Shown here one piece after another: positions 62,160 through 64,000 of a stretch of 64,000 bases of DNA; position 1 is the first letter of the stretch, and each line of letters starts with the position of its first letter. Position numbers and translations under genes: made by a program. Below the pieces are notes generated by a model. That model was given only the letters and a program-made list of their open reading frames with translations. It was not told the origin of the DNA and searched no databases. Location of the stretch: NCBI RefSeq assembly GCF_000423185.1, contig NZ_AUHM01000032.1, positions 31,001 to 95,000 of the forward strand, in the 5' to 3' direction. The stretch is from Inquilinus limosus DSM 16000. GTDB taxonomy: Bacteria > Pseudomonadota > Alphaproteobacteria > DSM-16000 > Inquilinaceae.

Positions 62160-62666
62160 TCAGATGTGGTAGATGTCGATGACGTGGTGGATGTAGTCGT
62201 TCTTCAGCACGACCTTCTTCTTCGTGATCCGCGGCGTCGGGCCGGTGGTGTCGAGCGTGTAGAAGGAGGTGCCGAAATAGGTGTCGACGGTTTTGTAGCG
62301 GTAGCTGAATGTCACCCAGTTGAACCGCAGCCGGCAGGCGCCGCCGCCCTGCTCCAGGATCTCGACATTGCTGATGTTGTGCGAGGTCCGTGGCTCCGGC
62401 AGGCTGGTGGCGCTCGACCGCTCGGTGCGGATGCGGAAGACCCGGTCCTCGAGCCCGTCCTTGCTGCCGTACCAGATCAGCGAGATCTCGGATTGCGGAT
62501 CGGTGACCAGCCGGTCGTCATCGTCCCAGGATGGCATCCAGAACTCGACCTCCGGCGCGTAGAGCGCCAGCCAGGAATCCCAGTCGCGGTCATCCAGATA
62601 GCGGGCCTCGCGGTACAGGAACTGCTGCACCTCCTCGACCGACAGCCTCTCGATCACGGCGGTCAT
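62160..62666 (-). CDS. benB: Benzoate 1,2-dioxygenase small (beta) subunit
   Basis: 168 aa. Ring-hydroxylating beta subunit: [59 protein letters not shown] and [14 protein letters not shown] at the end. Its ATG overlaps the benA stop (ATGA), keeping the two subunits balanced. Confidence 0.95.
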   Translation of the reverse strand: MTAVIERLSVEEVQQFLYREARYLDDRDWDSWLALYAPEVEFWMPSWDDDDRLVTDPQSEISLIWYGSKDGLEDRVFRIRTERSSATSLPEPRTSHNISNVEILEQGGGACRLRFNWVTFSYRYKTVDTYFGTSFYTLDTTGPTPRITKKKVVLKNDYIHHVIDIYHI

Positions 62667-64000
62667 CGGCAGGCCTCCGCCGCGACGGCGCGCCGCATCG
62701 TCTCCAGCCAGTGCCGGTGCTGCAGGACGAACAGCCCCTCATCCTCGGTGCGGACGCCGCTCATCAGCGGCTTCATGCCGATCGCCTCAGCGGCCGGGTC
62801 CGGTCCCTCGATCCAGTGGGCTGCGCCGCGGCTGAGATCGTTCCATCGGGCGGCGCGGCCGGCATAGGACATCTGGCAGGCCCGGAACTCCTCCAGGTCG
62901 TCCGGCGTCGCCATGCCGCTGGCGTTGAAGAAGTCCTCGTATTGCCGGATGCGGTGGGCGCGCGCCTTCGGGTCCTCGCCCTTCGGCGCGATGCAGTAGA
63001 TCGTGACCTCGGTCTTGTCGACCGCGATCGGCCGGTAGTGCCGGATCTGCGAGCTGAACTGGTCCATCAGATAGACATTCGGGTACAGGCAGAGGTTGCG
63101 CGACCGCCGCACCATCCAGTCCGCCCGCGCCTCGCCGAACCGCGCCGCCAGCTCCCCGCGCCGCTCCCAGTTCGGCCGGTCCTCCGGGTTGGCCCAGTTG
63201 GTCCACAGCAGCAGATGGCCGTTCTCGAAGGAGTAGAAGCCGCCGCCCTGCTTGGCCCAGCCGCCCGCATCCATGGCGCGGACGCAGTCGACCTTCTCGG
63301 CCTCCTTGCGCCGGCTGGTGGTGGCCGCGTAGTTCCAGTGCACCGCGGTGACGTGGTAGCCGTCGGCGCCGTTCTCGGTCTGCAGCTTCCAGTTGCCGTC
63401 ATAGACATAGGTCGAGGAGCCGCGCAGCACCTCCAGCCCCTCCGGCGACTGGTCGACGATCATGTCGATGATCTTCGCCGCCTCGCCCAGATGCTCGGCC
63501 AGCGGCGCGACGTCGGGGTTCAGGCTGCCGAACAGGAAGCCGCGATAGGACTCGAAGCGCGCCACCCGGGTCAGGTCGTGCGAGCCGTTGCAGTTGAAGC
63601 CGTCCGGATAGCCGGCGCCGTCCGGGTCCTTCACCTTCAGCAGCTTGCCCGCATTGCTGAAGGTCCAGCCGTGGAACGGGCAGGTGAAGGTCGATTTTGT
63701 GCCGCGCTTGAACCGGCACAGCATGGCGCCGCGATGGCTGCAGGCGTTGATGAAGGCGTTCAGCTCGCCGTCGCGGCTGCGGGTGATGACGACGGGCTGC
63801 CGCCCGATCGTGGTGGTGAAGTAGTCGTTCGGGTTCGGGATCTGGCTCTCATGCGCCAGGTAGATCCAGTTGCCCTCGAAGATGTGCTTCATCTCGAGCT
63901 CGAAGAGCTCCGGATCGGTGAAGATGTCCCGGGCGCAGCGGTAGAGGCCGGCGGCCGCGTCCTCGACGAGGGCGGTGTCGAGGACCTGGCGGGCGGTGTC
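62663..64000 (-). CDS. benA: Benzoate 1,2-dioxygenase large (alpha) subunit, 5' end outside window
   Basis: The frame is open to the right edge and upstream codons ([19 protein letters not shown]) are clearly part of the protein, so the internal ATG at 63892 is not the start. Rieske ligands in CSHRGAML and CPFHGWTF; mononuclear Fe ligands in [16 protein letters not shown]. About 445 of roughly 455 residues are present. First visible gene of the ben-cat operon; its promoter and any BenR/BenM regulator are beyond the window. Confidence 0.95.
   Translation of the reverse strand, partial: DTARQVLDTALVEDAAAGLYRCARDIFTDPELFELEMKHIFEGNWIYLAHESQIPNPNDYFTTTIGRQPVVITRSRDGELNAFINACSHRGAMLCRFKRGTKSTFTCPFHGWTFSNAGKLLKVKDPDGAGYPDGFNCNGSHDLTRVARFESYRGFLFGSLNPDVAPLAEHLGEAAKIIDMIVDQSPEGLEVLRGSSTYVYDGNWKLQTENGADGYHVTAVHWNYAATTSRRKEAEKVDCVRAMDAGGWAKQGGGFYSFENGHLLLWTNWANPEDRPNWERRGELAARFGEARADWMVRRSRNLCLYPNVYLMDQFSSQIRHYRPIAVDKTEVTIYCIAPKGEDPKARAHRIRQYEDFFNASGMATPDDLEEFRACQMSYAGRAARWNDLSRGAAHWIEGPDPAAEAIGMKPLMSGVRTEDEGLFVLQHRHWLETMRRAVAAEACR

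Noticed and set aside
1..64000. CRISPR arrays, insertion sequences, integrases, toxin-antitoxin pairs, rRNA genes
   Set aside because: None seen: no regularly spaced repeats, no transposase or recombinase motifs, and no rRNA sequence on either strand.

Overview
The window is GC-rich (roughly two thirds G+C) with densely packed, often 1-4 bp overlapping genes, many GTG/TTG starts, and a high load of ABC-type uptake systems, GntR regulators and a benzoate/catechol operon. This fits a metabolically versatile soil or plant-associated alphaproteobacterium. A Rhodospirillales-type genome (Inquilinus/Azospirillum-like) is my best guess, with low confidence because there is no rRNA or marker gene.

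Region 1 (1-9674) is an envelope phospho-signalling cluster of type VI secretion (T6SS) flavour: the 3' part of a PP2C phosphatase, a Hanks-type Ser/Thr kinase, a periplasmic VWA protein, a TagT/TagS-like ABC ATPase and FtsX-like permease, a stand-alone piece of the TssM/IcmF periplasmic region, a degenerate PP2C domain fused through a membrane helix to an M23 peptidase, and a convergent glycine-zipper lipoprotein. No core T6SS gene is inside the window. This is the most novel-looking part.

Region 2 (10017-22551) looks like a D-amino-acid-peptide scavenging locus: a Dpp/Opp ABC importer (DppD, DppF, binding protein, DppB, DppC) ending in an S12 serine hydrolase, a divergent M55 D-aminopeptidase (DppA), an XRE-cupin regulator, an MlrC-family metallopeptidase and a second S12 hydrolase. 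A TATACG-type motif recurs in its three control regions.

At 22625-22682 lie a terminator hairpin and the last 18 nt of what looks like an initiator tRNA gene without the rest of the tRNA. This may be an attachment-site scar marking the edge of an integrated island that would extend to the right.

Region 3 (22806-31167) is an oligosaccharide Opp-type ABC operon with a GH51 arabinofuranosidase and a divergent ArsR-like regulator. Region 4 (31188-42890) holds a MalFG/UgpC-type sugar ABC operon with two different, complementarily degenerate ATPases, a small membrane protein, a DJ-1/PfpI protein and a TIM-barrel epimerase, followed by a GntR regulator and a divergent Fe-alcohol dehydrogenase/aldehyde dehydrogenase pair. 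Region 5 (42891-51570) holds a second sugar ABC operon (no ATPase of its own) with two enolase-superfamily enzymes, a divergent GntR regulator, a TIM-barrel isomerase and a Gfo/Idh/MocA oxidoreductase: probably sugar-acid catabolism.

Region 6 (51725-54596) is a decay zone: a frameshifted amidohydrolase fused head-to-head with a frameshifted, internally deleted TRAP DctQM gene, then a small ferredoxin. Region 7 (54685-64000) is a minus-strand aromatic operon benABCD-catABC, an MFS carrier and a tannase-family esterase, converting benzoate through catechol to muconolactone and beyond. benA runs off the right edge.
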